NCBI GenBank assembly: GCA_035327565.1 | Contig: DAOLDB010000019.1 | Location: 1-64,000, forward strand | DNA length: 64,000 bases | Source of the DNA: JABDLO01 sp035327565 | Lineage (GTDB): Bacteria; Bacteroidota; Bacteroidia; Chitinophagales; Saprospiraceae | Reading direction: 5' to 3' | Shown: positions 17,803-26,444 of the stretch, one piece after another | Position numbering within the stretch: position 1 is the stretch's first letter | How the letters are laid out: each line of letters begins with the position of its first letter | The notes under the pieces: generated by a model | What the model was told of the DNA's origin: nothing | Databases searched by the model: none | Seen by the model: only the letters and a program-made list of their open reading frames with translations | Translations under genes and position numbers: made by a program

Positions 17803-18288
17803 TTATTCTTCTTCCGAAGCTGTGATCGCAGTTCCGGCAGCGGCTGCTGTTGAAGCGCCGGCCCCACTCTTTCTTCTTCGGCGGCGTCTGCCTCCTGTGG
17901 CAGTGCTCAGTTTGTTTTCGAGCATTACTTCATTGAAATCAACGAATTCGATCATCGCCATTTCGGCGCCATCACCTTTTCTGAATCCCGTTTTGATAAT
18001 CCTTAAATAACCCCCTGGGCGATCGCCCACTTTTTCAGCAATGGTACTAAAAAGCTCAGTAATTGAATCTTTATCCTGTAAATAGCTGAATACCATCCTT
18101 CTGTTGTGGGTAGTATTGGTCTTTGCTTTGGTAACCAGGGGTTCAAGATATACTCTAAGGGCTTTGGCTTTCGCTAATGTAGTATTGATACGTTTGTGTT
18201 CAATAAGGGCAATAGAAAGGTTTTTCATCAAAGCTTTCCGATGAGCTGCTTTTCTGCCCAATGGATTCAATTTTTTGTTGTGTCTCAT
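17803..18288 (-). CDS. rplQ: 50S ribosomal protein L17
   Basis: 161 aa. The L17 core is clear (MRHNKKLNPLGRKAAHRKAL, LIEHKRINTTLAKAKALR). It is longer than the roughly 120-130 aa of E. coli L17 because of a C-terminal tail with an Arg run (GGRRRRRRK), an Ala-rich stretch and a final EEE; such tails are common in Bacteroidota. It is the last gene of the superoperon, followed at once by two terminators. Confidence 0.97.
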   Translation of the reverse strand: MRHNKKLNPLGRKAAHRKALMKNLSIALIEHKRINTTLAKAKALRVYLEPLVTKAKTNTTHNRRMVFSYLQDKDSITELFSTIAEKVGDRPGGYLRIIKTGFRKGDGAEMAMIEFVDFNEVMLENKLSTATGGRRRRRRKSGAGASTAAAAGTAITASEEE

Positions 18289-18314
18289 TTTATTAACAAT
18301 TATTGCATCACTTT

Positions 18315-18349
18315 ACCGGCTCAGGATACGGTCTTAAGTATAAGCCGGT
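18315..18349 (-). promoter_or_regulatory. Inverted repeat in the rpoA-rplQ spacer
   Basis: ACCGGCT (18315-18321) and AGCCGGT (18343-18349) are perfect 7-bp arms with a 21-base loop, in the 132-base rpoA-rplQ spacer, the longest within the spc-alpha part. It could shape mRNA processing; no U-tract supports termination. Confidence 0.35.
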
Positions 18350-18420
18350 TAGGTAATATGCCCAATGATAGAATAAGAACCAGAGCTTCCTCTGACCGTG
18401 TCGGTTCCGTTAAATAATTA

Positions 18421-19419
18421 TTAATCTTCTTCCAATCTGTATTTAGAGAGGTCCATACCGAAAGTAAGGCCTTTTATCTGAAGGAGTTCTTCTATTTCTA
18501 CTAAAGATTTTTTTCCAAAATTTCTGAATTTCAATAATTCATGCGTCTCGAATTTAACAAGCTCTCCTAATGTATTGATCTTTGCAGCTTTCAGACAATT
18601 GTAAGCTCTTACTGACAGATCCAGATCCTCCAAAGAGGTTTTCAAAAGTTTTCGCATGTGCAAGATGTGCTCATCCACAATCTGATCATCCTTATTGGAA
18701 TCGTCATTGAAAGTGATATTTTCATCAGTGATCAGCATTAAATGCTGAATCAATATTTTTGAAGCTTCTTTTATGGCGTCTTCCGGATGTATGGTTCCAT
18801 CGGTTTTTACCTCAATGGTTAACTTTTCATAGTCGGTACGCTGCTCAACCCTGGTGTTCTCCACTTTGTAGGCAACTTTCCTGATGGGAGTATAAATTGC
18901 GTCAACAGGAATTACCCCTATAGGAGCTTCTTTAGGTAAATTTTCCTCAGCGGGCACATACCCCCTGCCCTTAGTGATGGTAAGTTCAACTTCAAGACTT
19001 ACAGATGGCTCCATATTGCATATGACCAGTTCCGGATTCATGATTTTGAATATAGAAGTATGAGCCTCTATCTCACCGGCTAAAAACTGATCTTTACCGG
19101 CAATTGTTAAATAAATCTTTTCCTCTGTGCTATCATCTACTGAAATGATCGGTTTTAAGCGAATCTGTTTCAGATTCAAAATGATATCAACCACATCTTC
19201 GACCACTCCCTTAATCGTTGAAAACTCGTGGTCAACTCCGGCAATCCGTACAGCTGAAATGGCATAGCCCTGTAATGATGATAATAAAATTCTTCTAAGA
19301 GAGTTTCCAATGGTTTGGCCAAAACCTGGCTCAAGCGGTTTGAATTCAAAAAAGCCTTCGAAATCATCGGCTTTTTGAAGTAGGATCTTATTCGGTTTAT
19401 AAAAATTTAAAATACTCAT
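18421..19419 (-). CDS. rpoA: DNA-directed RNA polymerase subunit alpha
   Basis: 332 aa, normal length. The N-terminal dimerisation domain (FKPLEPGFGQTIGNSLRRIL, SSLQGYAISAVRI) that nucleates polymerase assembly is followed by a linker (about residues 230-250) and the C-terminal helix-hairpin-helix domain (LDLSVRAYNCLKAA, LLKFRNFGKKSLVEI) that binds UP elements and activators. Lies between rpsD and rplQ, the usual alpha-operon order. Confidence 0.98.
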   Translation of the reverse strand: MSILNFYKPNKILLQKADDFEGFFEFKPLEPGFGQTIGNSLRRILLSSLQGYAISAVRIAGVDHEFSTIKGVVEDVVDIILNLKQIRLKPIISVDDSTEEKIYLTIAGKDQFLAGEIEAHTSIFKIMNPELVICNMEPSVSLEVELTITKGRGYVPAEENLPKEAPIGVIPVDAIYTPIRKVAYKVENTRVEQRTDYEKLTIEVKTDGTIHPEDAIKEASKILIQHLMLITDENITFNDDSNKDDQIVDEHILHMRKLLKTSLEDLDLSVRAYNCLKAAKINTLGELVKFETHELLKFRNFGKKSLVEIEELLQIKGLTFGMDLSKYRLEED

Positions 19420-19489
19420 CCGTTGTAATTTATCCTGTTTTATTGAAAAAAATAGGTACGTGCTGTATGAAAGTGCAATTCCTTTTAAA

Positions 19490-20101
19490 TTACTTAGAAT
19501 ACAATTCTACAATCAATTGTTCATTTATATTTTCTGGAATCCTTTCTCTCTCAGGATATTCCAAAAATTTTCCTTCCATTTTATCAGGATTCCATTCTAA
19601 CCATGGATAGCTTCTGACATCTGATTTGCTGGAAATTTTATCCTTGATAAAATCGAGATCTTTTGATTTTCCTCTGACATGTATCACATCACCTGGAGTT
19701 AAAGTAAAAGATGGAATATTCGTTACCACACCATTGACAAGAATATGCTTGTGGCCGACCATCTGCCTGGCTGCACTGCGTGTTGGCGCTATGCCTAATC
19801 TATATACGGTATTATCCAATCGTGCTTCCAGGAATTGTAACAGATTCTCTCCTGTAACTCCTTTTTTACTGGACGCCCTTTTAAATATATTTCTGAATTG
19901 CCGCTCTAATACACCATAGGTATATTTGGCTTTTTGCTTCTCCATCAGCTGAATGGCATAGTCAGATTTTTGCTTTCGCTTTTTTGCAGCGCCATGCTGA
20001 CCTGGAGGGTACTTTCTTTTTTCAAATGCTTTGTCAAATCCAAAGATCGATTCTCCAAACGATCTGGATTTTTTTGTCCTGGAACCGGTATATCTTGCCA
20101 T
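19490..20101 (-). CDS. rpsD: 30S ribosomal protein S4
   Basis: 203 aa. Primary 16S rRNA binder that nucleates the 30S body; in E. coli it also represses the alpha operon. Seen: start MARYTGSRTKKSRSFGE, PPGQHGAAKKRKQKSDYA, and the S4 RNA-binding domain (LEARLDNTVYRLGIAPT, QMVGHKHILVNG). No zinc-binding Cys set is present, so it is the Cys-free form. Between rpsK and rpoA. Confidence 0.98.
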   Translation of the reverse strand: MARYTGSRTKKSRSFGESIFGFDKAFEKRKYPPGQHGAAKKRKQKSDYAIQLMEKQKAKYTYGVLERQFRNIFKRASSKKGVTGENLLQFLEARLDNTVYRLGIAPTRSAARQMVGHKHILVNGVVTNIPSFTLTPGDVIHVRGKSKDLDFIKDKISSKSDVRSYPWLEWNPDKMEGKFLEYPERERIPENINEQLIVELYSK

Positions 20102-20142
20102 TTATCTTTATTACTTTTCTTTCGCTTCCTAATTATTATGAT

Positions 20143-20529
20143 TTATACTCTTCTCTTTTTAGGAGGTCTGCAGCCATTGTGCGGAATGGGTGTTACATCT
20201 TTAATCCTTGAGACTTTAATGCCTGTAGAATCAATGGCTCTGATGGCAGCTTCCCTCCCGGCTCCCGGACCTTTTACAAACACCTCCACAGAACGCAGTC
20301 CTGCATCATAAGCGGTCTGCGCAGCATCATTTGCGGCCATCTGCGCTGCATAAGGAGTGTTCTTCTTAGAACCCTTAAAACCGGCTTTACCAGCTGAAGC
20401 CCATGAAATCACCTGACCTGCCTTATTGGTCAACGAAATAATGATATTATTAAAACTTGCCTGAATAAATGCCATACCTTCCGGCTCAACTTTGACATTT
20501 CTCTTTTTTACTTTTCTACTTTTGGCCAT
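20143..20529 (-). CDS. rpsK: 30S ribosomal protein S11
   Basis: 128 aa. Platform protein near the mRNA exit region. Seen: ATFNNT-like AFIQASFNNIIISLTNKAG, GFKGSKKNTPYAAQMAA, KGPGAGREAAIRAI, VTPIPHNGCRPPKKRRV. The G-x-G-R-E-x-A-I-R block and the C-terminus are typical. 55 bases after rpsM. Confidence 0.98.
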   Translation of the reverse strand: MAKSRKVKKRNVKVEPEGMAFIQASFNNIIISLTNKAGQVISWASAGKAGFKGSKKNTPYAAQMAANDAAQTAYDAGLRSVEVFVKGPGAGREAAIRAIDSTGIKVSRIKDVTPIPHNGCRPPKKRRV

Positions 20530-20584
20530 TTTATAACTTTCTGATTAAAATATCTTATTATCAATAAGTAAAGATGATCTATGA

Positions 20585-20962
20585 TTATTTGGTTGCTTTC
20601 TTCTTGTTGGCAACGGTCTTCTTCTTTCCTTTACGGGTTCTTGCATTGGTTCTGGTCCTTTGACCTCTGAGTGGAAGGCCTTTACGATGCCTTAATCCTC
20701 TGTAGCAACCTATATCCATTAATCTTTTAATATTGAGTTGTACTTCACTTCGGAGTTCCCCTTCAACGGTATATTGGTTTTGAATCATGGATGAGATGAC
20801 TCTTACATTATCATCAGACCAGTCCTGAACTTTAGTATTATAATCAATTTCCGCCTTTTCAAGGATTTCGCGAGCCAGACTTTTCCCTATACCAAAAATA
20901 TAAGTTAACCCAATCTCTCCTCTTTTATTTCTTGGTAAATCAATACCAGCTATTCTTGCCAT
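20585..20962 (-). CDS. rpsM: 30S ribosomal protein S13
   Basis: 125 aa. Contacts the P-site tRNA and forms intersubunit bridges. Seen: MARIAGIDLPRNKRGEIGLT, YIFGIGKSLAREIL helix-turn-helix, GCYRGLRHRKGLPLRGQRT and a basic tail ending KKKATK. First of the S13-S11-S4-alpha-L17 group after rpmJ. Confidence 0.98.
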   Translation of the reverse strand: MARIAGIDLPRNKRGEIGLTYIFGIGKSLAREILEKAEIDYNTKVQDWSDDNVRVISSMIQNQYTVEGELRSEVQLNIKRLMDIGCYRGLRHRKGLPLRGQRTRTNARTRKGKKKTVANKKKATK

Positions 20963-20979
20963 CTGCTATATATTTTATT

Positions 20980-21096
20980 TTAACCTTGTCTTTGTTTAAA
21001 CTTGGGATTCTTCTTGTTAATAATATAAATCTTTCCCTTACGCTTAACTATTTTACAATCAGCCGATCTTTTTTTTACTGAAGCTCTAACTTTCAT
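20980..21096 (-). CDS. rpmJ: 50S ribosomal protein L36 (zinc-free form)
   Basis: 38 aa. Starts MKVRASVKKRSADCKIVKRK and ends NPKFKQRQG, matching L36. The zinc-binding Cys/Cys/Cys/His of the common form is reduced to one Cys: the first Cys is Ser, the third Asn and the His Phe, so it cannot bind zinc in the usual way. Cys-free L36 variants are known paralogues in other bacteria. It lies between infA and rpsM with 17- and 49-base gaps. Confidence 0.95.
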   Translation of the reverse strand: MKVRASVKKRSADCKIVKRKGKIYIINKKNPKFKQRQG

Positions 21097-21145
21097 GACT
21101 ATGATTTATTTAAGGCATTGTAAACGATACAAAACCATCTATTTT

Positions 21146-21364
21146 TTATTTATATCTGTATGTGATCCTCCCTCGCGTCAGATCATATGGTGACATTTCT
21201 ACCGACACTTTGTCTCCTGGCAATATCCGGATATAATTCATTCGCATCCTTCCTGAAATGGTTGCGGTAATGATATGATCGTTTTCAAGTCTTACCCTGA
21301 ACATCGCATTAGAAAGTGCTTCCTCGATGATACCATCCTGCTTAATTAAGTCCTGTTTTGCCAT
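21146..21364 (-). CDS. infA: Translation initiation factor IF-1
   Basis: 72 aa from the ATG at 21364, the standard IF-1 length; a start at 21370 would add two residues. An OB-fold protein that binds the 30S A site during initiation. Seen: MAKQDLIKQDGIIEEALSNA, FRVRLENDHIITATISGRM, ILPGDKVSVEMSPYDLTRGR. It follows map by 24 bases. Upstream on the minus strand, GATATTTGCAC resembles a -7 element, so extra transcription may begin here. Confidence 0.97.
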   Translation of the reverse strand: MAKQDLIKQDGIIEEALSNAMFRVRLENDHIITATISGRMRMNYIRILPGDKVSVEMSPYDLTRGRITYRYK

Positions 21365-21388
21365 TTTCAAAATTCGGAGTGCAAATAT

Positions 21389-22198
21389 CTAATTTTTTAT
21401 CGATATTTCTTTAATATTCTCATTATTTTTAAGAATATCACATATAATCTCATGATCTGATAAAATATCAGGTCCATTTTTTGTTATAGCTACAGTATGT
21501 TCATAATGAGCAGATGGAAGCCGGTCTTTGGTTACTATGGTCCAACCATCATTGATCTGCCGGATTTCCTTCTTTCCCAGGTTAATCATCGGTTCAATTG
21601 CGATGACCATACCTTCTTTCAATAATATTCCTTGACCTTTTTTACCAAAATTAGGAATATCAGGAGCTTCGTGAAGATTTTTTCCTACTCCATGACCAAC
21701 CAACTCGCGAACCACTCCATATCCGGAAAATTTCTCAGTATGGAGCTGAATGGCATATCCAATATCTCCAGTTCTGTTTCCAGGGGTAGCTTCTTTGATG
21801 CCGAGATAAAGTGACTCGTTAGTCACTTCACATAATTTCACTACTGCTGACTCAACCCCATCAAATACAAAGGTGTATGCCGAGTCGCCATAGTAACCAT
21901 TTTTCAGAACACCACAATCAATGGATAATATGTCAGTGTCCTCAAATGGCTTTTCTGATGGTATTCCATGGACTACTGCTTCATTGACTGAAATACAAAG
22001 CGTCGCTGGAAATCCCTGATATCCTTTAAATCCTGGGATGCCTCCATGATCTCTAATAAATGTCTCCGCTTCCAGATCAATGGTTTTGCCTGTCACGCCT
22101 GGCTCAAGTAATGAAGCAATGTAGGCGAGTGTCCGGCTAACCAGCATACAACTTTCCCGGATCAATTCAATCTCCTCAGGTGTTTTATACTCAATCAT
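21389..22198 (-). CDS. map: Methionine aminopeptidase, type I
   Basis: 269 aa. Removes the initiator Met from nascent proteins. The five metal ligands are visible: Asp in SIDCGVLKNG, Asp in YYGDSAYTF, His in GHGVGKNLHEAP, Glu in AIEPMINLG and Glu in YEHTVAI. No N-terminal zinc or SH3 extension, so the short type Ia form. Encoded between secY and infA, as in most Bacteroidota and Gram-positives. Confidence 0.97.
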   Translation of the reverse strand: MIEYKTPEEIELIRESCMLVSRTLAYIASLLEPGVTGKTIDLEAETFIRDHGGIPGFKGYQGFPATLCISVNEAVVHGIPSEKPFEDTDILSIDCGVLKNGYYGDSAYTFVFDGVESAVVKLCEVTNESLYLGIKEATPGNRTGDIGYAIQLHTEKFSGYGVVRELVGHGVGKNLHEAPDIPNFGKKGQGILLKEGMVIAIEPMINLGKKEIRQINDGWTIVTKDRLPSAHYEHTVAITKNGPDILSDHEIICDILKNNENIKEISIKN

Positions 22199-22210
22199 AT
22201 GCGTTGGACT

Positions 22211-23575
22211 CTACATGCTTGCGCCAATCTGAATGCCCCCGCTGCTTCTACCTTTTAATTTTCCTGACTTTACCAAACCATCATATTTTCTCATCAACAA
22301 ATAACTTTCTATCTGTTGTAATGTGTCTAATACCACTCCTACCAAAATCAATAATGAAGTACCTCCATAAAACTGAGCAAAGGAGATATTTACTCCAAAC
22401 AAAGCTACTATGGCAGGAAGAATGGAAATGACACCTAAAAATACAGATCCCGGTAAGGTTACCTTTGTAACCAGTGAATCTATGTAGTCCTGTGTCTGTT
22501 TCCCTGGTTTAATACCTGGTATAAAAGAATTTTGTCTCTTTAAAAATTCAGCATATTGTTGCGGATTGACCAGAAGAGCTGTATATACATAGGTGAATAT
22601 AACTACCAGAAAGAAAAATATAACATTATACGGCAAGGATAACCAATCGTTCAAACTCTGTAAAGCACCCGTTGCAGCGGCATCCTGGTTTACCCATTGC
22701 ACCAGGGTGCTCGGTAAAAACATAATGGCCTGAGCAAATATAATAGGCATTACCCCGGCAGCATTTACTTTTAATGGAATATAGTCCCTTGCTCCAGCTA
22801 CCGGAATATTTCCGGAAGTACGTCCGACCATACGCTTTGCAAATTGAATAGGAATCTTTCGTACACCCTGAACCAGTAAAATAGTGCCTAATACTACGAA
22901 AAACAACACAATCAATTCAAATAGAAGTACAAATAATCCACTTTTAGCCAGTTGATTTTGAATTTCAGCTATAAACGAGGCTGGCAAAGTGGCTATGATT
23001 CCTATCATAATGAGCAAAGAAATACCATTACCTATTCCCCGGTCAGTGATTTTCTCACCCAGCCACATTGCAAATATAGTTCCTGTTGACAGGGTTATAA
23101 TGTTACTGAACCAAAATACTGTTGGATTTATATTGGGGTCAACCCCACCCAAAGAACTGATAAAAGCGAGGTATCCACTTCCTTGAACTAAAGTGATAGC
23201 TACAGTAAGTAAACGAGTGATCTGTGTCAACTTCTTTCTACCTGATTCACCTTCTTTCTGCTGCAATCGTTGAAAATAAGGTACGGCAAATCCCAGTAAC
23301 TGAATAATAATAGAGGCAGTAATATAGGGCATGATACCCAAGGCAAAAATCGATCCTTGATTGAATGCTCCTCCTGTAAAGGCGTTGATCAAACCTAAAA
23401 TATCATTGGCAGCTCTTCCTGAAGCTGCCAGCTCAAGTGCCTGGTAATTAACTCCAGGGAGAACAACAAATGAGCCAAATCTGAAAACCAGCAATAGAGC
23501 CAAAGTAAAAAGTATTCTTTTTCTTAGCTCTTCAATTTTCCAGATATTCTTTAAAGTCTCTATTAATTTATTCAT
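22211..23575 (-). CDS. secY: Preprotein translocase subunit SecY
   Basis: 454 aa with ten predicted membrane helices. It forms the protein-conducting channel that exports signal-peptide proteins, including the T9SS cargo and lipoproteins of this window, to the periplasm. Seen: LRKRILFTLALLLVFRFG, GIMPYITASIIIQLLG, RGIGNGISLLIMIGI and GTSLLILVGVVLDTLQQIE near the end. Between rplO and map, with short gaps; no adk follows. Confidence 0.98.
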   Translation of the reverse strand: MNKLIETLKNIWKIEELRKRILFTLALLLVFRFGSFVVLPGVNYQALELAASGRAANDILGLINAFTGGAFNQGSIFALGIMPYITASIIIQLLGFAVPYFQRLQQKEGESGRKKLTQITRLLTVAITLVQGSGYLAFISSLGGVDPNINPTVFWFSNIITLSTGTIFAMWLGEKITDRGIGNGISLLIMIGIIATLPASFIAEIQNQLAKSGLFVLLFELIVLFFVVLGTILLVQGVRKIPIQFAKRMVGRTSGNIPVAGARDYIPLKVNAAGVMPIIFAQAIMFLPSTLVQWVNQDAAATGALQSLNDWLSLPYNVIFFFLVVIFTYVYTALLVNPQQYAEFLKRQNSFIPGIKPGKQTQDYIDSLVTKVTLPGSVFLGVISILPAIVALFGVNISFAQFYGGTSLLILVGVVLDTLQQIESYLLMRKYDGLVKSGKLKGRSSGGIQIGASM

Positions 23576-23584
23576 CCGATGTTA

Positions 23585-24031
23585 TTATATGATATTGACA
23601 GTACCTCCTGCCGCAGTGATTTTATCTGTAGCAACTCCTGAAGCTCCATGTGCTGATATGGTTAAAGAAACTTTTACATCCCCCACTCCCAATATTTTAA
23701 TTTTATCGTTCTTTTTAACGATACCCAATTCGTATAAAACGGCAGGGTCGATGGTATTCACACTATATTTCTCGTGAATTTCCTGGAGCCTGAACAGATT
23801 CAAAGGAATGTATTCTACTCTGTTTGGACTTTTGAATCCTCTCTTGGGAAGACGCATTTGCAATGGCATTTGTCCTCCTTCATGATTTCTTTTCTCTTTG
23901 TATCCAGATCTGGATTTTGCTCCCTTGTGTCCACGTGTAGAGGTTCCACCTGATCCTGAACCTTGTCCCCGGCCTTTCCTCTTATTTTTTCTTACTGACC
24001 CTTTTGCGGGTTTTAGATTATGTAACTCCAT
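23585..24031 (-). CDS. rplO: 50S ribosomal protein L15
   Basis: 148 aa. Late-assembly 23S rRNA binder. The Gly/Arg/Lys-rich N-terminus (GSGSGGTSTRGHKGAKSRSG) and GGQMPLQMRLPKRGFKS are typical, followed by the globular C-terminal half ending AAGGTVNII. It starts 14 bases after rpmD and ends 9 bases before secY. Confidence 0.98.
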   Translation of the reverse strand: MELHNLKPAKGSVRKNKRKGRGQGSGSGGTSTRGHKGAKSRSGYKEKRNHEGGQMPLQMRLPKRGFKSPNRVEYIPLNLFRLQEIHEKYSVNTIDPAVLYELGIVKKNDKIKILGVGDVKVSLTISAHGASGVATDKITAAGGTVNII

Positions 24032-24045
24032 TATATTAATTTCCT

Positions 24046-24225
24046 TTATTCTTCTTCAACAGTTACCAAATGAGATACTTTATTGACCATCCCCCTGATC
24101 TGGGGTGTAGCTTCTTTAACAACACTTTGGTTGATCTTTCTAAGACCCAAAGCTTCCAGGGTTCTTTTAATCCTTTTACTTCTGTCAATTGAGCTCTTAA
24201 CCTGGGTAATTTTTATTTTTTCCAT
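24046..24225 (-). CDS. rpmD: 50S ribosomal protein L30
   Basis: 59 aa, deduced directly from the minus strand: start MEKIKITQVKSSIDRSKRIK, middle TLEALGLRKINQSVV, end MVNKVSHLVTVEEE. This is the usual L30 fold and length. It lies between rpsE and rplO with gaps of 21 and 14 bases, the standard spc order. Confidence 0.96.
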   Translation of the reverse strand: MEKIKITQVKSSIDRSKRIKRTLEALGLRKINQSVVKEATPQIRGMVNKVSHLVTVEEE

Positions 24226-24246
24226 CCTTTCAACCTTTGAGGGTAA

Positions 24247-24756
24247 TTATCCTAAAAAAACTTTTTCCATTGACACGTTTCTGTCTTTTGCAACCTCTTG
24301 TGGGGTCCTTAGCTTGGTCAATGCATCAATGGTAGCTTTAACCACATTGTGAGGGTTGGAAGAACCCTGAGATTTTGCCAATACATTATGTATTCCGGCT
24401 ATCTCTAAAACCGCTCTCATCGCTCCCCCCGCTATAACACCGGTACCATCTGCTGCAGGCTTAATATATACTTTACCTGCGCCGAATTTTCCTTTTTGAT
24501 CATGAGGAATGGTTCCTTTAAATACAGGCACTTTTACCAGGTTCTTTTTTGCATCATCCACGGCTTTCGCTATGGATTCAGATACATCTCTGGCTTTTCC
24601 CAGTCCCTGACCAACTGTCCCATTTCCATCGCCCACAACAACCAGGGCTGAAAAACTAAAAGTCCTCCCCCCTTTGGTAACTTTTGCAACCCTTTGCAAG
24701 CTTACCAGTTTTTCTTTAAGCTCCGTTTCAGCCGCTTTAATTCTTTTTTCTGTCAT
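24247..24756 (-). CDS. rpsE: 30S ribosomal protein S5
   Basis: 169 aa. Helps form the mRNA entry site and affects decoding accuracy. Seen: the double-stranded RNA-binding domain (LVSLQRVAKVTKGGRTFSFS, VVVGDGNGTVGQGLGKARDV) and the C-terminal domain (GTGVIAGGAMRAVLEIAGI, SNPHNVVKATIDAL). Six bases after rplR. Confidence 0.98.
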   Translation of the reverse strand: MTEKRIKAAETELKEKLVSLQRVAKVTKGGRTFSFSALVVVGDGNGTVGQGLGKARDVSESIAKAVDDAKKNLVKVPVFKGTIPHDQKGKFGAGKVYIKPAADGTGVIAGGAMRAVLEIAGIHNVLAKSQGSSNPHNVVKATIDALTKLRTPQEVAKDRNVSMEKVFLG

Positions 24757-24762
24757 TACCGA

Positions 24763-25107
24763 TTAAAATTTTAGACCCGCTTCTCTGGCACCTTCAGCCA
24801 ACGCTTTTACCCTGCCATGGTACAAATACCCGGATCGGTCAAAAACCGCGGTTTCGATTTTTTTATTTAATAATTGATTACCAATATCTTTTCCAACCTC
24901 TTTCGCGGCCTCTATTCCCTTTTTTTCTGTATTTAATGTCCGGGTTGATGATGCTGCTAAAGTAGCTCCACTGATGTCGTCCACTGCCTGCACATAAATA
25001 TTTGTATTGCTTCTGAACACAGACAACCTGGGCTTTAATGCAGTTCCCGATATCTTCTTCCTGATACCAAGATGTATTTTCTTTCTTCTTTTTTCTTTAA
25101 TGTTCAT
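24763..25107 (-). CDS. rplR: 50S ribosomal protein L18
   Basis: 114 aa. Binds 5S rRNA in the central protuberance with L5. Seen: KRRKKIHLGIRKKISGTALK, RLSVFRSNTNIYVQAVDD, VFDRSGYLYHGRVKALAEGA and the C-terminal ARE-AGLKF. Between rplF and rpsE. Confidence 0.98.
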   Translation of the reverse strand: MNIKEKRRKKIHLGIRKKISGTALKPRLSVFRSNTNIYVQAVDDISGATLAASSTRTLNTEKKGIEAAKEVGKDIGNQLLNKKIETAVFDRSGYLYHGRVKALAEGAREAGLKF

Positions 25108-25150
25108 TTCACAACCAGTTTAGACTACGCTAATTTTATTCTAAAATCTA

Positions 25151-25705
25151 TTATTTCTTTGCTGTCTTTCCAGCTTTCCTTCTGATTATCTCATCGGAAT
25201 ACTTAATACCTTTTCCTTTGTAAGGCTCAGGCTTCCTGAATGAGCGAATTTTTGCAGCCACCTGTCCAATGAGCTGTTTATCGATTCCTTCAAGTATAAT
25301 GGATGGATTTTTACCTTTTTCCATTAAAGTGGATACTTTAATCTCGTCAGGAATATAAAAATATATTGGGTGTGAATATCCCACAGTAATTTCAAGAAGA
25401 TTTCCTGTATTATTCACTCTGTAACCCACACCGACCAATTCCAGTTCCTTTTTATATCCAGTACTTACACCTATAACCATATTGTTGATCAAAGATCTGT
25501 AGAGTCCATGAATGGATCGGTGCCTTTTTTGATCGGTAGGCCTTTCAACCACAATATTATTATCTTCCACCTTCACAGTCAGGTCGGGATCAATCTGCTG
25601 ATAAAGCTCACCTTTGGGGCCTTTCACTTTCACTAAATTGCCTTTGGAAACTTCTATTTGTACTCCTGAAGCCAATTCTATCGGTGCCTTTCCTATTCTT
25701 GACAT
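25151..25705 (-). CDS. rplF: 50S ribosomal protein L6
   Basis: 184 aa. Two-domain protein near the factor-binding site. Seen: MSRIGKAPIELASGVQIEV, VKGPKGEL, LYRSLINNMVIGVSTGYKKE, GVGYRV, and KPEPYKGKGIKYSDEIIRRK at the C-terminus. Between rpsH and rplR. Confidence 0.98.
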   Translation of the reverse strand: MSRIGKAPIELASGVQIEVSKGNLVKVKGPKGELYQQIDPDLTVKVEDNNIVVERPTDQKRHRSIHGLYRSLINNMVIGVSTGYKKELELVGVGYRVNNTGNLLEITVGYSHPIYFYIPDEIKVSTLMEKGKNPSIILEGIDKQLIGQVAAKIRSFRKPEPYKGKGIKYSDEIIRRKAGKTAKK

Positions 25706-25727
25706 ATCAACTCTGGGTTAAAATTTA

Positions 25728-26132
25728 TTAATATATATAGCACAAAACTTCTCCACCTACGTGTTCCTTCCTCGCTTGCTTATCCGTCATCAATCCTTTT
25801 GAAGTTGAAATAATTGCAATACCAAGTCCATTGATGATACGGGGAAGATCACCGGATGCAGAATATTTTCTTAACCCAGGTCTGCTGATTCTTCCCAATG
25901 ACCTGATCATGGGTTCTTTGGTTTGAGTATCATATTTCAACGCAATATCAATTACCCCTTGCTTACCGGCTTCTTCATTAAACCGGTACTTCAGAATGTA
26001 ACCATTTTCGTATAAAATTTCAGTAATGCTTTTCTTTAATTTGGATGCAGGGATAGACACCGTTCTATGCCCTGCTTTTTGAGCATTTCTTATCCTGGTT
26101 AGGAAATCCGCAATTGGATCTGTTACTGCCAT
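25728..26132 (-). CDS. rpsH: 30S ribosomal protein S8
   Basis: 134 aa. Central-domain 16S rRNA binder; in E. coli it is the spc-operon repressor. Seen: DPIADFLTRIRNAQKAGHRT, VSIPASKLKKSI, and the C-terminal GLGIAIISTSKGLMTDKQAR, then GGEVLCYIY. Between rpsN and rplF. Confidence 0.98.
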   Translation of the reverse strand: MAVTDPIADFLTRIRNAQKAGHRTVSIPASKLKKSITEILYENGYILKYRFNEEAGKQGVIDIALKYDTQTKEPMIRSLGRISRPGLRKYSASGDLPRIINGLGIAIISTSKGLMTDKQARKEHVGGEVLCYIY

Positions 26133-26165
26133 TAATTTAATTTTTAAATGCTTTTAATGATTAAT

Positions 26166-26435
26166 TTACCAACTCGCTTTGGTTAACCCCGGGATTTTTC
26201 CTTCCAATGCCATTTCTCTGAAAGTAACCCGGTTGATGCCAAATTTCCGCATATAGCCTTTAGGTCTGCCTGTCAGTTTACAGCGGTTATGCAGTCTGAT
26301 TTTTGAGGAGTTTTTTGGCAATTTATCCAATTCTTCCCATTTGCCTTCCTTTTTGAGCTGAGCCCGGAGTTTGGCATATTTATTAACCAGTTTTTGTCTC
26401 TTTGCCTCCCTGGCAATGATAGATTTCTTGGCCAT
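26166..26435 (-). CDS. rpsN: 30S ribosomal protein S14 (zinc-free form)
   Basis: 89 aa, the longer type without the CxxC-CxxC zinc ribbon. Seen: MAKKSIIAREAKRQKLVNKY, NRCKLTGRPKGYMRKFGINR, REMALEGKIPGLTKASW. Binds the 30S head. Nine bases after rplE. Together with the zinc-free L36 it suggests low zinc demand of these ribosomes. Confidence 0.97.
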   Translation of the reverse strand: MAKKSIIAREAKRQKLVNKYAKLRAQLKKEGKWEELDKLPKNSSKIRLHNRCKLTGRPKGYMRKFGINRVTFREMALEGKIPGLTKASW

Positions 26436-26444
26436 TATAAACAG

